Source: Hyalangium ruber (GTDB lineage: Bacteria > Myxococcota > Myxococcia > Myxococcales > Myxococcaceae). From it: 64,000 nt of DNA. Made by a program: the position numbers and the translations under genes. Positions 41,268-51,045 of the stretch are shown one piece after another. Numbering within the stretch: the stretch's first letter is position 1; the number at the start of each line of letters is the position of its first letter. The notes under the pieces were generated by a model that was not told where the DNA came from, did not search any database, and saw only the letters and a list, made by a program, of their open reading frames with translations. The stretch covers positions 310,001 through 374,000 of the forward strand of contig NZ_JAXIVS010000009.1 in assembly GCF_034259325.1 (NCBI RefSeq), given 5' to 3'.

Positions 41268-42013
41268 ACGGGTTCAAGGACAAGGTGGTGCTGGTCACGG
41301 GTGGTTCGCGCGGCATCGGCCGGGCGTGCGCGGTGGCGTTCGCCAAGGCGGGCGCGGCCACGGTGGTCATCAGCTACGCGGGCAACGAGGCGGCGGCTCA
41401 GGAGACGCTGGGGCTCATCCAGGCGGCCGGCGCCAAGGGCGAGTCGCTCAAGTTCGACGTGTCGGACACCGCCGCGTGCGCCAGCACCGTGGAGCATGTC
41501 GTCAAGACGCACGGCCGGCTGGACGTGCTCGTCAACAACGCGGGCGTGGCGGTGGACGGCCTCGTCATGCGCGTGAAGGACGAGGACTGGGACAAGCAGA
41601 TGGACACCAACCTGAAGGGCGCCTTTGCCCTCATCCGCGCCGCCAGCCGCCCGATGATGAAGCAGCGGGGCGGGGCCATCATCAACCTCACCTCGATCGT
41701 CGGGGAGTCGGGCAACGGGGGCCAGGCGGCCTACTCCGCCTCCAAGGCGGGCCTCATCGGCTTGACCAAGTCGGTGGCCAAGGAGCTGGCCAGCCGCAAC
41801 ATCCGCGTCAACGCCGTGTCCCCCGGTTTCATCGGCACGGACATGACGGCGCAGATCCCCGAGGACATGCGCAAGAAGATGGTCGAGAGCATTCCCCTGG
41901 CGCGGCTCGGCAATCCGGAAGAAGTCGCCAACGCCGTGGTTTTCCTGGCCAGCGATGCGGCTACCTACATCACCGGAGAAGTTCTGAAGGTGAATGGCGG
42001 CATGTACATGTAG
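41264..42013 (+). CDS. fabG: 3-oxoacyl-ACP reductase
   Basis: 249 aa. Short-chain dehydrogenase with the NADP-binding TGGSRGIGRACA, NNAGVAVDGL, and the catalytic Ser-Tyr-Lys set (NLTSIVGESGNGGQAAYSASK). It performs the first reduction step of each elongation cycle. Confidence 0.95.
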   Translation: MNGFKDKVVLVTGGSRGIGRACAVAFAKAGAATVVISYAGNEAAAQETLGLIQAAGAKGESLKFDVSDTAACASTVEHVVKTHGRLDVLVNNAGVAVDGLVMRVKDEDWDKQMDTNLKGAFALIRAASRPMMKQRGGAIINLTSIVGESGNGGQAAYSASKAGLIGLTKSVAKELASRNIRVNAVSPGFIGTDMTAQIPEDMRKKMVESIPLARLGNPEEVANAVVFLASDAATYITGEVLKVNGGMYM

Positions 42014-42118
42014 CCCACGGTTGGATTGCTGGCGGGCGTGGGATATACCGCGCCCGCTTTTTACTGTGCTCGGGAAGTATGCCGAGCCCCTACATGGTTC
42101 CTGGAGGGTTTGAAACCT

Positions 42119-42361
42119 ATGTCGACGCAAGCCATCGAATCCAAGGTCAAGTCCATCATCGCCGACCAGCTTGGCGTGAGCGATGAGGAGATCCGGCCCG
42201 AGGCCTCCTTCATCGAGGACCTTGGCGCCGACAGCCTCGATATCGTGGAGCTCGTGATGGCGATGGAGGAGGAGTTCGAGGTCGAGATCCCCGACGAGGA
42301 GGCCGAGAACATCAAGACCGTCGGCGACGCCATCAACTACATCAACACCCACAAGAAGTAG
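42119..42361 (+). CDS. acpP: Acyl carrier protein
   Basis: 80 aa, acidic and helical. The phosphopantetheine attachment Ser is S39 in [13 protein letters not shown], the standard DSL motif. A GGAGGG site lies about 10 nt before the ATG. It is encoded between fabG and fabF as in most bacteria. Confidence 0.97.
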   Translation: MSTQAIESKVKSIIADQLGVSDEEIRPEASFIEDLGADSLDIVELVMAMEEEFEVEIPDEEAENIKTVGDAINYINTHKK

Positions 42362-42456
42362 GCAGCAGGCGCGGCCGCTGGGTCGGAGGGACGCTGGCTT
42401 CCAGCGTTCCATGGCCGCGCTTTTCGTCGTAGCCGCGCACCGCGTTGGAGAAGATC

Positions 42457-43713
42457 GTGTCGAACCGTCGAGTCGTCATCACGGGTACCGGGTTGATTAC
42501 GGCCCTGGGCACCGGGACCGAGAAGAACTGGCAGGCGATGCTCGCCGGCAAGTCGGGAATCGCGCCCATCACGCGCTTCGAGGTCGCGAAGCTCGACACG
42601 CGCTTCGCGGGCGAGGTGAAGGACTTCGAGGCCGAGCAGTTCGTCGACAAGCGCGAAGTGCGCCGGATGGACCTGTTCTCGCAGTACGCGGTGGCCGCCG
42701 CGGAGATGGCCATGCGCGAGAGCGGGTTGCCCATCGGCGCCGACAAGCCGCACGGCTACGCGAATGAGCGCGTGGGGGTCATCGTCGGCTCGGGCATCGG
42801 TGGCATCGCCTCGCTCGAGGAGCAGCACAAGAAGGGGCTGGAGAAGGGCTTCGATCGCCTCTCGCCCTTCTTCATCATCCAGATGATCATCAACATGGCG
42901 GCCGGCCTGGTCTCCATCCGCTACGGCGCCAAGGGACCGAACTGGTCTCCGGTGTCGGCCTGCGCCACCAGCGCCCACGCCATTGGCGAGGCCTGGAAGT
43001 CCATCCGCCTGGGTGAGACGGACGCGGTCATCGCCGGTGGCGCCGAGGCTCCCATCACCCCGTTGGGCATGGGTGGCTTCTCGGTGATGAAGGCGCTGTC
43101 CAGCCGCAATGACAACCCCTCCGGCGCCAGCCGCCCGTTCGACAAGGAGCGGGATGGCTTCGTCATGGGCGAGGGCGCGGGCATCGTCATCCTCGAGGAG
43201 CTGGAGCACGCCAAGAAGCGCGGCGCCAACATCCTGGCCGAGCTGGTGGGCTATGGGGCCAACTCGGACGCCAACCACGTGACGGCGCCGGCCCCCGAGG
43301 GCGAGGGTGCCGCCCGGTGCATGCGTCTGGCGCTCGCCTCCGCGGGGATGAACCCCGAGGAGGTGGGCTACATCAACGCGCACGGCACCTCCACGCCGTA
43401 CAACGACGCCAACGAGACGAAGGCCATCAAGACGGTCTTCGGCGCGCACGCCCGCAAGGTGTCCATCTCCTCCACCAAGTCGATGACCGGGCACATGCTC
43501 GGCGCGGCCGGTGGCGCCGAGGCGGTCGTCAGCGTGCTGGCGCTGCTGCGCGGCGTGCTGCCGCCGACCATCAACTACACCACGCCCGATCCGGAGTGCG
43601 ATCTGGACTACGTGCCCAACCAGGCGCGTGAGGTTCGCATCGACGCGGCGATGAGCAACTCGTTCGGCTTCGGCGGCACCAACGCGGTGCTGCTGTTCCG
43701 TCGCTTCAAGTAG
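42457..43713 (+). CDS. fabF: Beta-ketoacyl-ACP synthase II
   Basis: 418 aa from GTG 42457, preceded by GGAGAAG. Active-site Cys in [17 protein letters not shown], and two His in [12 protein letters not shown] and [14 protein letters not shown], complete the Cys-His-His triad. It catalyses chain elongation and is last in the fatty-acid string. An in-frame TTG at 42445 is also possible. Confidence 0.95.
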   Translation: MSNRRVVITGTGLITALGTGTEKNWQAMLAGKSGIAPITRFEVAKLDTRFAGEVKDFEAEQFVDKREVRRMDLFSQYAVAAAEMAMRESGLPIGADKPHGYANERVGVIVGSGIGGIASLEEQHKKGLEKGFDRLSPFFIIQMIINMAAGLVSIRYGAKGPNWSPVSACATSAHAIGEAWKSIRLGETDAVIAGGAEAPITPLGMGGFSVMKALSSRNDNPSGASRPFDKERDGFVMGEGAGIVILEELEHAKKRGANILAELVGYGANSDANHVTAPAPEGEGAARCMRLALASAGMNPEEVGYINAHGTSTPYNDANETKAIKTVFGAHARKVSISSTKSMTGHMLGAAGGAEAVVSVLALLRGVLPPTINYTTPDPECDLDYVPNQAREVRIDAAMSNSFGFGGTNAVLLFRRFK

Positions 43714-43727
43714 CCCGTACCCCCGGT

Positions 43728-43748
43728 CCCTCTCCGCTCGGGAGAGGG
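43728..43748. repeat. CCCTCTCC/GGAGAGGG intergenic palindrome
   Basis: Arms CCCTCTCC (43728-43735) and GGAGAGGG (43741-43748) flank a 5-nt loop and are followed by CGGGGTGAGGGT. This matches a small palindromic repeat widely scattered between genes of GC-rich bacteria (memory). It lies in the gap between fabF and rpiB and might also act as a weak transcript end. Confidence 0.55.
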
Positions 43749-43785
43749 CGGGGTGAGGGTGTCTCGTCCCACGGAGGGAGCCCGC

Positions 43786-44229
43786 GTGAAGATCATCCTC
43801 GCGTCCGACCATGCGGGCCTCGAGCTGCGCCAGGAGCTCGTCTCCGCGCTGCGCGAGCGCGGCGTGGACTTTGATGACGTGGGGCCCACCTCGCGCGACT
43901 CCGTGGACTACCCGGACTTCGCGACGAAGGTGGCCCGCGCCGTGGCCAAGGGCGAGTACACCCTGGGGGTGCTCGTGTGCGGCACGGGCATCGGCATGAG
44001 CATCGTGGCCAACAAGCACCGGGGCGTGCGTGCGGCGCTCTGCACCACCGAGTTCGAGGCCCGGATGGCGCGTGCGCACAACGACGCCAATGTGCTGTGT
44101 GTCGGCCAGCGGGTGGTGGGGGCCGGGGTGGGCCGGAGCATCCTCGAGGCCTTCCTGGCCACGCCGTTCGAGGGCGGCCGACACGAGAAACGCGTGCAGA
44201 AGATCCGCGAGGCCGAATTAGAGGGCTGA
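43786..44229 (+). CDS. rpiB: Ribose-5-phosphate isomerase B
   Basis: 147 aa from GTG 43786 behind GGAGGGAG. The motif IILASDHAGLELRQEL, the VLVCGTGIGMSIVANK active-site segment (catalytic Cys) and RAHNDANVLCVGQRV are diagnostic of RpiB. It interconverts ribose-5-phosphate and ribulose-5-phosphate; ribulose-5-phosphate is a substrate for the riboflavin genes downstream. Confidence 0.93.
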   Translation: MKIILASDHAGLELRQELVSALRERGVDFDDVGPTSRDSVDYPDFATKVARAVAKGEYTLGVLVCGTGIGMSIVANKHRGVRAALCTTEFEARMARAHNDANVLCVGQRVVGAGVGRSILEAFLATPFEGGRHEKRVQKIREAELEG

Positions 44230-44316
44230 GGCGCGCTTGTGCCGGCGCCGGCCGGCGTTCCAGTCTTCCAGTCAGAGCCTCCCGGTGGGGGCCCGCAGCC
44301 AGCTTCCGAGGGACTC

Positions 44317-45573
44317 ATGGAGAACATCCGCACGCTCGCCGAGGTCGATCCCGAGATCGCCCAGGTCGTCCGCCAGGAGACGCAGCGCCAGGAGGAGGGC
44401 ATCGAGCTCATCGCCTCGGAGAACTTCGTCAGCCCGGCGGTGATGGAGGCCATGGGCTCCACGCTGACGAACAAGTACGCGGAGGGCTACCCCGGCAAGC
44501 GCTACTACGGCGGCTGCGAGGTGGTGGACGTGGCCGAGACGCTGGCCATCAACCGCGTGAAGGAGCTGTTCGGCGCCGAGGCCGCCAACGTGCAGGCCCA
44601 CTCCGGCAGCCAGGCCAACATGGCCGCCTACATGGCGCTGATGAAGCCCGGTGACACGCTGCTGTCGCTGGACCTCAACTCGGGCGGCCACCTCACCCAC
44701 GGCGCCGCCTTCAACTTCTCCGGCAAGCTCTACAAGGTGGTCCACTACGGGCTCACCCGCGACACGGAGACGATCGACTTCGCCCAGGTGTCCGCCCTGG
44801 CCAAGGAGCACAAGCCCAAGGTCATCGTCGTGGGCGCAAGCGCCTACCCGCGCACGCTCGACTTCGCGAAGTTCCGCGAGATCGCCGACAGCGTGGGTGC
44901 GGCGATGATGGTGGACATGGCGCACATCGCCGGCCTGGTGGCCGCGGGGGTACACCCCTCGCCGGTGCCGCTGGCGGAGTTCGTCACCTCCACCACCCAC
45001 AAGACGCTGCGCGGGCCGCGCGGTGGCCTGGTGCTGTGCAAGGAGCCGTTTTTCAAGACGCTCAACAGCCAGATCTTTCCCGGCATCCAGGGCGGTCCGC
45101 TGATGCACGTCATCGCGGCCAAGGCGGTGGCCTTCAAGGAAGCGCTCAGCCCCGAGTTCAAGACGTACCAGCGGCAGATCGTCGCCAACGCCAAGGCGCT
45201 GGCCGAGGCGCTGCAGCGGGCCGGCCTGCGGCTGTGCTCGGGCGGCACCGACAACCACCTGATGCTGGTGGACCTGCGGCCCAAGAAGCTCACCGGCAAG
45301 GTGGCCGAGGAGGTGCTGGGCAAGGCGGGCTTCACGGTGAACAAGAACATGATCCCGTTCGACCCGGAGAAGCCGATGGTCACCTCCGGCGTCCGGGTGG
45401 GCACCCCCGCGATTACCTCGCGCGGCATGAAGGAGGCGGAGATGGCCATCGTCGGCCAGCTCCTCGGCGAGGCCCTGGACCATGCTTCGGATGACGCGCA
45501 GCTGGCGCGCATTCATGGCAAGGTGAAGGAGCTGACGAAGTCCTTCCCGCTGTACGCCTCGCGACTGAAGTAA
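44317..45573 (+). CDS. glyA: Serine hydroxymethyltransferase
   Basis: 418 aa from ATG 44317. [20 protein letters not shown] and the PLP-lysine motif [15 protein letters not shown] are intact. It makes glycine and one-carbon units from serine. The 87 bp before the start form no recognisable riboswitch. Confidence 0.96.
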   Translation: MENIRTLAEVDPEIAQVVRQETQRQEEGIELIASENFVSPAVMEAMGSTLTNKYAEGYPGKRYYGGCEVVDVAETLAINRVKELFGAEAANVQAHSGSQANMAAYMALMKPGDTLLSLDLNSGGHLTHGAAFNFSGKLYKVVHYGLTRDTETIDFAQVSALAKEHKPKVIVVGASAYPRTLDFAKFREIADSVGAAMMVDMAHIAGLVAAGVHPSPVPLAEFVTSTTHKTLRGPRGGLVLCKEPFFKTLNSQIFPGIQGGPLMHVIAAKAVAFKEALSPEFKTYQRQIVANAKALAEALQRAGLRLCSGGTDNHLMLVDLRPKKLTGKVAEEVLGKAGFTVNKNMIPFDPEKPMVTSGVRVGTPAITSRGMKEAEMAIVGQLLGEALDHASDDAQLARIHGKVKELTKSFPLYASRLK

Positions 45574-45596
45574 ACCTTTCCCGCTTCGCCCTCCGG

Positions 45597-46100
45597 ATGC
45601 GCTGCCCCTTCTGCCAGGACACCGAGAACAAGGTCATCGACTCGCGTGAGTCGCATGAGGGCTCGGTCATCCGCCGGCGCCGCGAGTGTCTGCAGTGCAA
45701 GCGTCGCTTCACCACGTACGAGCGAGTGGAGGAGCTCTACCCGCTCATCGTGAAGAAGGACGGGCGGCGCGAGGCCTTCGATCGGGAGAAGATCGTCAAC
45801 GGCCTGAAGAAGGCCTGTGAGAAGCGGCCGGTGTCGGCCGATCAGCTCGAGCAGACGGTGGGCGCCATCGAGCGGCTGCTGCAGGGCATGGGCGAGAAGG
45901 AAGTGCCCTCCAACGTCATCGGCGAAGAGGTGATGCGGCGGCTGCAGGCGCTGGACGAAGTGGCCTACGTGCGCTTCGCCTCGGTGTACCGGAGCTTCCG
46001 CGACATCGCCGAGTTCATGAACGAGCTGAAGGAACTGGCGGACCAGTCCAAGGAGGGCCGTCCCAAGCCGCTGCCCGGCAAGGGCGGCCAGCCGTCATGA
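45597..46100 (+). CDS. nrdR: Transcriptional repressor NrdR
   Basis: 167 aa. Zinc ribbon C3PFC and ECLQC, linked to an ATP-cone ([15 protein letters not shown]). NrdR represses ribonucleotide reductase genes in response to dATP/ATP. Its frequent position between glyA and the rib genes is kept here. Its stop overlaps the ribD start by ATGA. Confidence 0.95.
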   Translation: MRCPFCQDTENKVIDSRESHEGSVIRRRRECLQCKRRFTTYERVEELYPLIVKKDGRREAFDREKIVNGLKKACEKRPVSADQLEQTVGAIERLLQGMGEKEVPSNVIGEEVMRRLQALDEVAYVRFASVYRSFRDIAEFMNELKELADQSKEGRPKPLPGKGGQPS

Positions 46101-47263
46101 GGCTGTTGACGCGAGCGCGGCTGAAGGCGCGCGGAGCGCCTCGGGCGAAGCGGGCGGCGGACTTCGACCGGGCGGTGGCCGAGTTCTTCATGCGCATCGC
46201 CCTGGAGGAGGCCTCCAAGGGCCTGGGGCGCACCAGCCCCAACCCGGCGGTAGGCGCGGTGTTGGTGAAGGGCGGGCGCATCATCGCGCGCGGCTATCAT
46301 CAGAAGGCGGGCACGGCGCACGCGGAGGTGGTGGCGCTGGAGGCCGCGGGCCCTCGGGCGCGCGGCGCGGACCTCTACACGACGCTGGAGCCGTGTGACC
46401 ACTACGGGCGTACGCCCCCGTGCAGCCAGGCCATCATCGAGGCGGGGGTGCGTCGGGTCATATCCGCATCCGCGGATCCCAACCCCAAGGTGAACGGCAA
46501 GGGCATCACCCGGCTGCGGCGGGCGGGGGTGGAGGTGCTCACCGGTGTCCTCCAGGCGGAGGCCGACAGGCTCAACCGGCCCTTCTTCAAGGTCATCCGC
46601 ACGCGCCTGCCGTACGTGACGCTCAAGGCGGCGGTGACGCTGGACGGCAAGCTGGCGACGGCCACCGGAGACTCTCGCTGGGTGACGGGCGAGGTGGCGC
46701 GCGCGTGGGTACACCGGCTGCGCGACCGGGTGGATGTGCTCCTGGTGGGCTCCAACACCGTGCGCAAGGACAACCCGAAGCTCACCACGCGCCTGCCCGG
46801 CGGCGGAGGCAAGGACCCGGTGCGCGTGGTGGTGGACTCGCGCCTGAGCCTCAAGGCCACCCACACCGTGTTCACCCAGCGTTCGGCGGCGCGCACCGTG
46901 CTGGCCACGCTGGAGGACCCCTCGGGCCGCAAGGCCCGCCGCTTCACCGCGCTGGGCGTGGAGGTGTGGCAGGTGCGCGAGAAGCGCGGGCGGGTGGACT
47001 TGAAGGCCCTGCTGACCCGCCTCGCCCAGGAAGGCCTCAACCACGTGCTGGTGGAGGGCGGGGCGGAGATGTACGGCTCCTTCCTGCGTGACAGGCTGGC
47101 GGACGAGCTGGCGCTCTTCCTGGCTCCCAAGCTCATCGGCAGCCAGGGGCTCTCCTGGGCGGGTGACCTGGGGGTGAAGGTGATGGCCGAAGCGCTCACC
47201 CTCAAGAATGCCACCTTCGAGCAGCTGGGGGAGGACCTGCTCCTCCAGGCACAGCTCGGATGA
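46097..47263 (+). CDS. ribD: Bifunctional riboflavin deaminase/reductase RibD
   Basis: 388 aa. The deaminase half has the zinc site [11 protein letters not shown] and [12 protein letters not shown]; the reductase half has [20 protein letters not shown]. The first 30 residues are a basic extension relative to the family. It performs the second and third steps of riboflavin synthesis. Confidence 0.94.
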   Translation: MRLLTRARLKARGAPRAKRAADFDRAVAEFFMRIALEEASKGLGRTSPNPAVGAVLVKGGRIIARGYHQKAGTAHAEVVALEAAGPRARGADLYTTLEPCDHYGRTPPCSQAIIEAGVRRVISASADPNPKVNGKGITRLRRAGVEVLTGVLQAEADRLNRPFFKVIRTRLPYVTLKAAVTLDGKLATATGDSRWVTGEVARAWVHRLRDRVDVLLVGSNTVRKDNPKLTTRLPGGGGKDPVRVVVDSRLSLKATHTVFTQRSAARTVLATLEDPSGRKARRFTALGVEVWQVREKRGRVDLKALLTRLAQEGLNHVLVEGGAEMYGSFLRDRLADELALFLAPKLIGSQGLSWAGDLGVKVMAEALTLKNATFEQLGEDLLLQAQLG

Positions 47264-47283
47264 ATCCGTTATAAGCCCCGCCG

Positions 47284-47934
47284 ATGTTCACCGGACTCAT
47301 TCAGGATATGGGCGCAGTGGAGCGTGTCGTCCCCGGTGGGATGACGGACCTCTGGATTCGCACGACCCTGGGCGCGGGCAGCTTCGCCCTCGGGGAGTCC
47401 ATCGCCGTGGACGGCGCGTGCCTCACGGTGGTGGAGCGGGGCGGGGACACCTTCAAGGTCCAGGCGGCCCCGGAGACGCTGCGGCGCACGACGATGGGCG
47501 AGCTGCGCCCCGGCTCCCGGGTGAACCTGGAGCGGGCGCTGGCGCTGGGAGACCGCCTGGGCGGTCACCTGGTCGCTGGCCACGTGGACGCGGTGAGCGA
47601 GGTGCTGGAGACGCGCCCCGAGGGTGGCTCCTGGGTGATGGCCTTCCGGCTGCCCTCCGAGCTGGCGCCCTACTTCATCGAGAAGGGCTCGGTGGCGGTG
47701 GATGGCATCAGCCTCACCGTTAACTCCGTGCTCCCGGACCGCTTCACCGTCCAGCTCATCCCCGAGACGCAGGCGCGCACGACGCTGCGCGCCAAGGGTG
47801 TGGGCTCGCGGGTGAACCTGGAAGCGGACATGATCGGTAAGTACGTGGCGCGGCTGTTCTCGCTGCGCCAGGGCCCGGAGAGCGGGCTGACCGAAGCGGC
47901 GCTGCGGGCGGCCGGGTTCGGGGTGAAAGGTTAA
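47284..47934 (+). CDS. ribE: Riboflavin synthase alpha chain
   Basis: 216 aa made of two repeated lumazine-binding halves, starting [10 protein letters not shown] with the catalytic N-terminal Phe, and with the duplicated [12 protein letters not shown] / [12 protein letters not shown] motifs. It makes riboflavin from two lumazines. It lies 20 nt after ribD. Confidence 0.95.
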   Translation: MFTGLIQDMGAVERVVPGGMTDLWIRTTLGAGSFALGESIAVDGACLTVVERGGDTFKVQAAPETLRRTTMGELRPGSRVNLERALALGDRLGGHLVAGHVDAVSEVLETRPEGGSWVMAFRLPSELAPYFIEKGSVAVDGISLTVNSVLPDRFTVQLIPETQARTTLRAKGVGSRVNLEADMIGKYVARLFSLRQGPESGLTEAALRAAGFGVKG

Positions 47935-47944
47935 GGAGCACGGC

Positions 47945-49135
<1,191 letters not shown>

Positions 49136-49170
49136 AGACGCGGGGTAGGCCCCTGGTGTAGGAAGCACCC

Positions 49171-49668
49171 ATGCCTCGCTACATCGAAGGTGATTTCCTG
49201 CCCCCGAAGGGCCGCTTTGCCATCTGCGTGGCCCGCTTCAACGCGTTCATCACCGAGGAGCTCGTCAAGGGCGCGGTGGACTCGCTGGTGCGCCACGGGG
49301 TGGCCGACTCGGACATCGACGTCTACCGCTGCCCGGGCACCTATGAGCTGCCGGGCCTCACCCGCCGGGTGACCGAGTCCCAGGGCTACGTGGGCGTCGT
49401 CACCCTGGGCGCCGTCATCCGCGGCGGCACCCCCCACTTCGACTACGTGGCGGGCGAGTGCTCCAAGGGCATCGGCTCGGTGGCCTTCAGCGCCGCGGCC
49501 CTGGCCAAGCCGGTGTCCGTCACGTTCGGTGTGCTCACCTGCGATACGGTGGAGCAGGCCATCGACCGGGCCGGGGTGAAGGCCGGCAACAAGGGCGCGG
49601 ACGCGGCCATGGCCTGTCTGGAGATGGTCAACCTCTACGCGAAGATGGTGGAAGGGAAGAGGGGATAG
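49171..49668 (+). CDS. ribH: 6,7-dimethyl-8-ribityllumazine synthase
   Basis: 165 aa. FAICVARFNAFITEELVKGA, GTYELP, GAVIRGGTPHFDYVA and FGVLTCDTVEQAIDRAG are the family signatures. It condenses the RibD product with DHBP; the catalytic His is in PHFDY. nusB starts 2 nt after its stop. Confidence 0.95.
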   Translation: MPRYIEGDFLPPKGRFAICVARFNAFITEELVKGAVDSLVRHGVADSDIDVYRCPGTYELPGLTRRVTESQGYVGVVTLGAVIRGGTPHFDYVAGECSKGIGSVAFSAAALAKPVSVTFGVLTCDTVEQAIDRAGVKAGNKGADAAMACLEMVNLYAKMVEGKRG

Positions 49669-49670
49669 CG

Positions 49671-50096
49671 ATGGGAGCGCGGAGAACCGGGCGGGAGCGC
49701 GCGCTGCAGGCGCTCTACCAGTTGGAGATGACCGCGGGCACGACGCCCTATGAGGCGCTCACCTCCGCGTGGGCGGCCTCCGCCGAGGAGGGCAAGCCCG
49801 ACCCGGACGCCGTCAAGTTCGCCCAGGAGCTCGTCGAGGGTGTCCACGCCCACCAGGCGGAGATCGACCAGCTCATCGAGAAGCACAGCCACAACTGGCG
49901 GCTGGACCGCATGTCGCGCATCGACCGGAACGTGCTGCGCCTGGGCGTCTTCGAGCTGAAGTACCGCCCGGACATCCCCAAGAAGGTTTCCATCAACGAG
50001 GCCGTGGAGCTGGGCAAGAACTTCGGCACGGAGGAGTCCAGCGCCTTCGTCAACGGCTTGCTCGACCGCGTCGCGGGGGCCCTCGGAAAGCCGTGA
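49671..50096 (+). CDS. nusB: Transcription antitermination factor NusB
   Basis: 141 aa. The opening RRTGRERALQALYQLEMT and the helix MSRIDRNVLRLGVFELKYRPDIP are typical. NusB with S10 acts in rRNA antitermination. ribH-nusB is a widely conserved pair. The stop overlaps the next gene (GTGA). Confidence 0.94.
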   Translation: MGARRTGRERALQALYQLEMTAGTTPYEALTSAWAASAEEGKPDPDAVKFAQELVEGVHAHQAEIDQLIEKHSHNWRLDRMSRIDRNVLRLGVFELKYRPDIPKKVSINEAVELGKNFGTEESSAFVNGLLDRVAGALGKP

Positions 50097-50581
50097 ACGT
50101 CACCGCCCACGAGATTGGTTTCGAGGGGCTGGATACCCTCGCCGGGGTGGACGCCCTGTGCCTCTTCGTGGCCGAGGATGACCGGCCCCTGCCCGGCACC
50201 GCCGGCTATGTGGACTGGCGGCTGTGTGGGGACCTCTCCCGCGTGCTCAAGGCGGAGTTCTTCACTGGCGTGAAGGATGACTGGCTCTTGCTGCCCACGG
50301 ACGGGCGGCTGCCCTTCCCTCGCATCTTCGCGGTGGGGATGGGCCCCCGGAAGTCGCTGACCCCGGAGGCACTGGGCAAGGCGCTCGCCAGCGCCGCCCG
50401 GGTGCTGGCCAAGGCCAAGGTGGAGTCGGTGGCCCTGGAGATTCCAGGCGGGGGCGAGGTGGACGAGGCGGCCCAGGCGGCGGCCCTCCAGCAGCACTTC
50501 CTGCCGGGGTTCAAGGGCAAGCGCGTCTCGCTCCTCGCGGACAAGGGCCTGGCCAGGCTGTTGCCCGGACGCAAATCGTGA
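50093..50581 (+). CDS. Stand-alone M17-peptidase N-terminal-like domain
   Basis: 162 aa from GTG 50093. The sequence (DALCLFVAEDDRPLPGTAGYVDW, GKALASAARVLAKAKVESVAL) looks like the N-terminal domain of leucyl aminopeptidases (Peptidase_M17_N) but there is no metal-binding catalytic domain; the gene stops where that would begin. It overlaps nusB by GTGA, so it is co-translated with it. Its role as a free domain is unknown. Confidence 0.7.
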   Translation: MNVTAHEIGFEGLDTLAGVDALCLFVAEDDRPLPGTAGYVDWRLCGDLSRVLKAEFFTGVKDDWLLLPTDGRLPFPRIFAVGMGPRKSLTPEALGKALASAARVLAKAKVESVALEIPGGGEVDEAAQAAALQQHFLPGFKGKRVSLLADKGLARLLPGRKS

Positions 50582-50651
50582 GCCGCCGCGCGCCGGGGAT
50601 TCGCGGGGCGGGTGGGCGTTCTGCTAGCATGCCTGCTCCCGAGGCGAGCGC

Positions 50652-51026
50652 ATGGGATTCAAGGTCCTGATCGTGGAGGATTCCAAGGCGTCGCGCGAGT
50701 TCATCGCCGCGACGGTGGAGGCTGTCCCCGGCCTCGAGGCCATCACCAGCGCCAGCGGCTTCGAGGCGCTGCGACTGCTGCCGCGCCACCGGTTCGATCT
50801 CATCATCACCGACATCAACATGCCCGACATCAACGGGCTGGAGTTGATCAGCTTCGTCAAGAAGAACCCCAACTACCGCGACACGCCGCTGTTCATCATC
50901 ACCACCGAGGGCCGTGACCAGGATCGGGATCGCGGCATGAAGCTCGGGGCGGCGGAGTACCTGGTCAAGCCCTTCGAGCCCCAGAGCCTGGAAGGGCTGC
51001 TGAGGCGCTACCTGAAGCTGGCGTGA
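50652..51026 (+). CDS. CheY-like receiver, first gene of the chemosensory cluster
   Basis: 124 aa. It has the acidic pocket VEDSK, the phospho-Asp in IITDINMPDING, the Thr in FIITTEG and the Lys in YLVKPFE. There is no output domain. It precedes cheA by 19 nt and is probably phosphorylated by that kinase. Confidence 0.85.
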   Translation: MGFKVLIVEDSKASREFIAATVEAVPGLEAITSASGFEALRLLPRHRFDLIITDINMPDINGLELISFVKKNPNYRDTPLFIITTEGRDQDRDRGMKLGAAEYLVKPFEPQSLEGLLRRYLKLA

Positions 51027-51045
51027 GCCGAGGGCCGCCGCCACC

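Noticed and set aside
42337-44184. 615-aa minus-strand frame opposite fabF and rpiB
   Set aside because: Shadow frame of GC-rich genes, no signal or family motif.
46097-47283. FMN riboswitch before the rib genes
   Set aside because: ribD overlaps nrdR and the ribD-ribE gap is 20 nt; there is no room for an RFN element.
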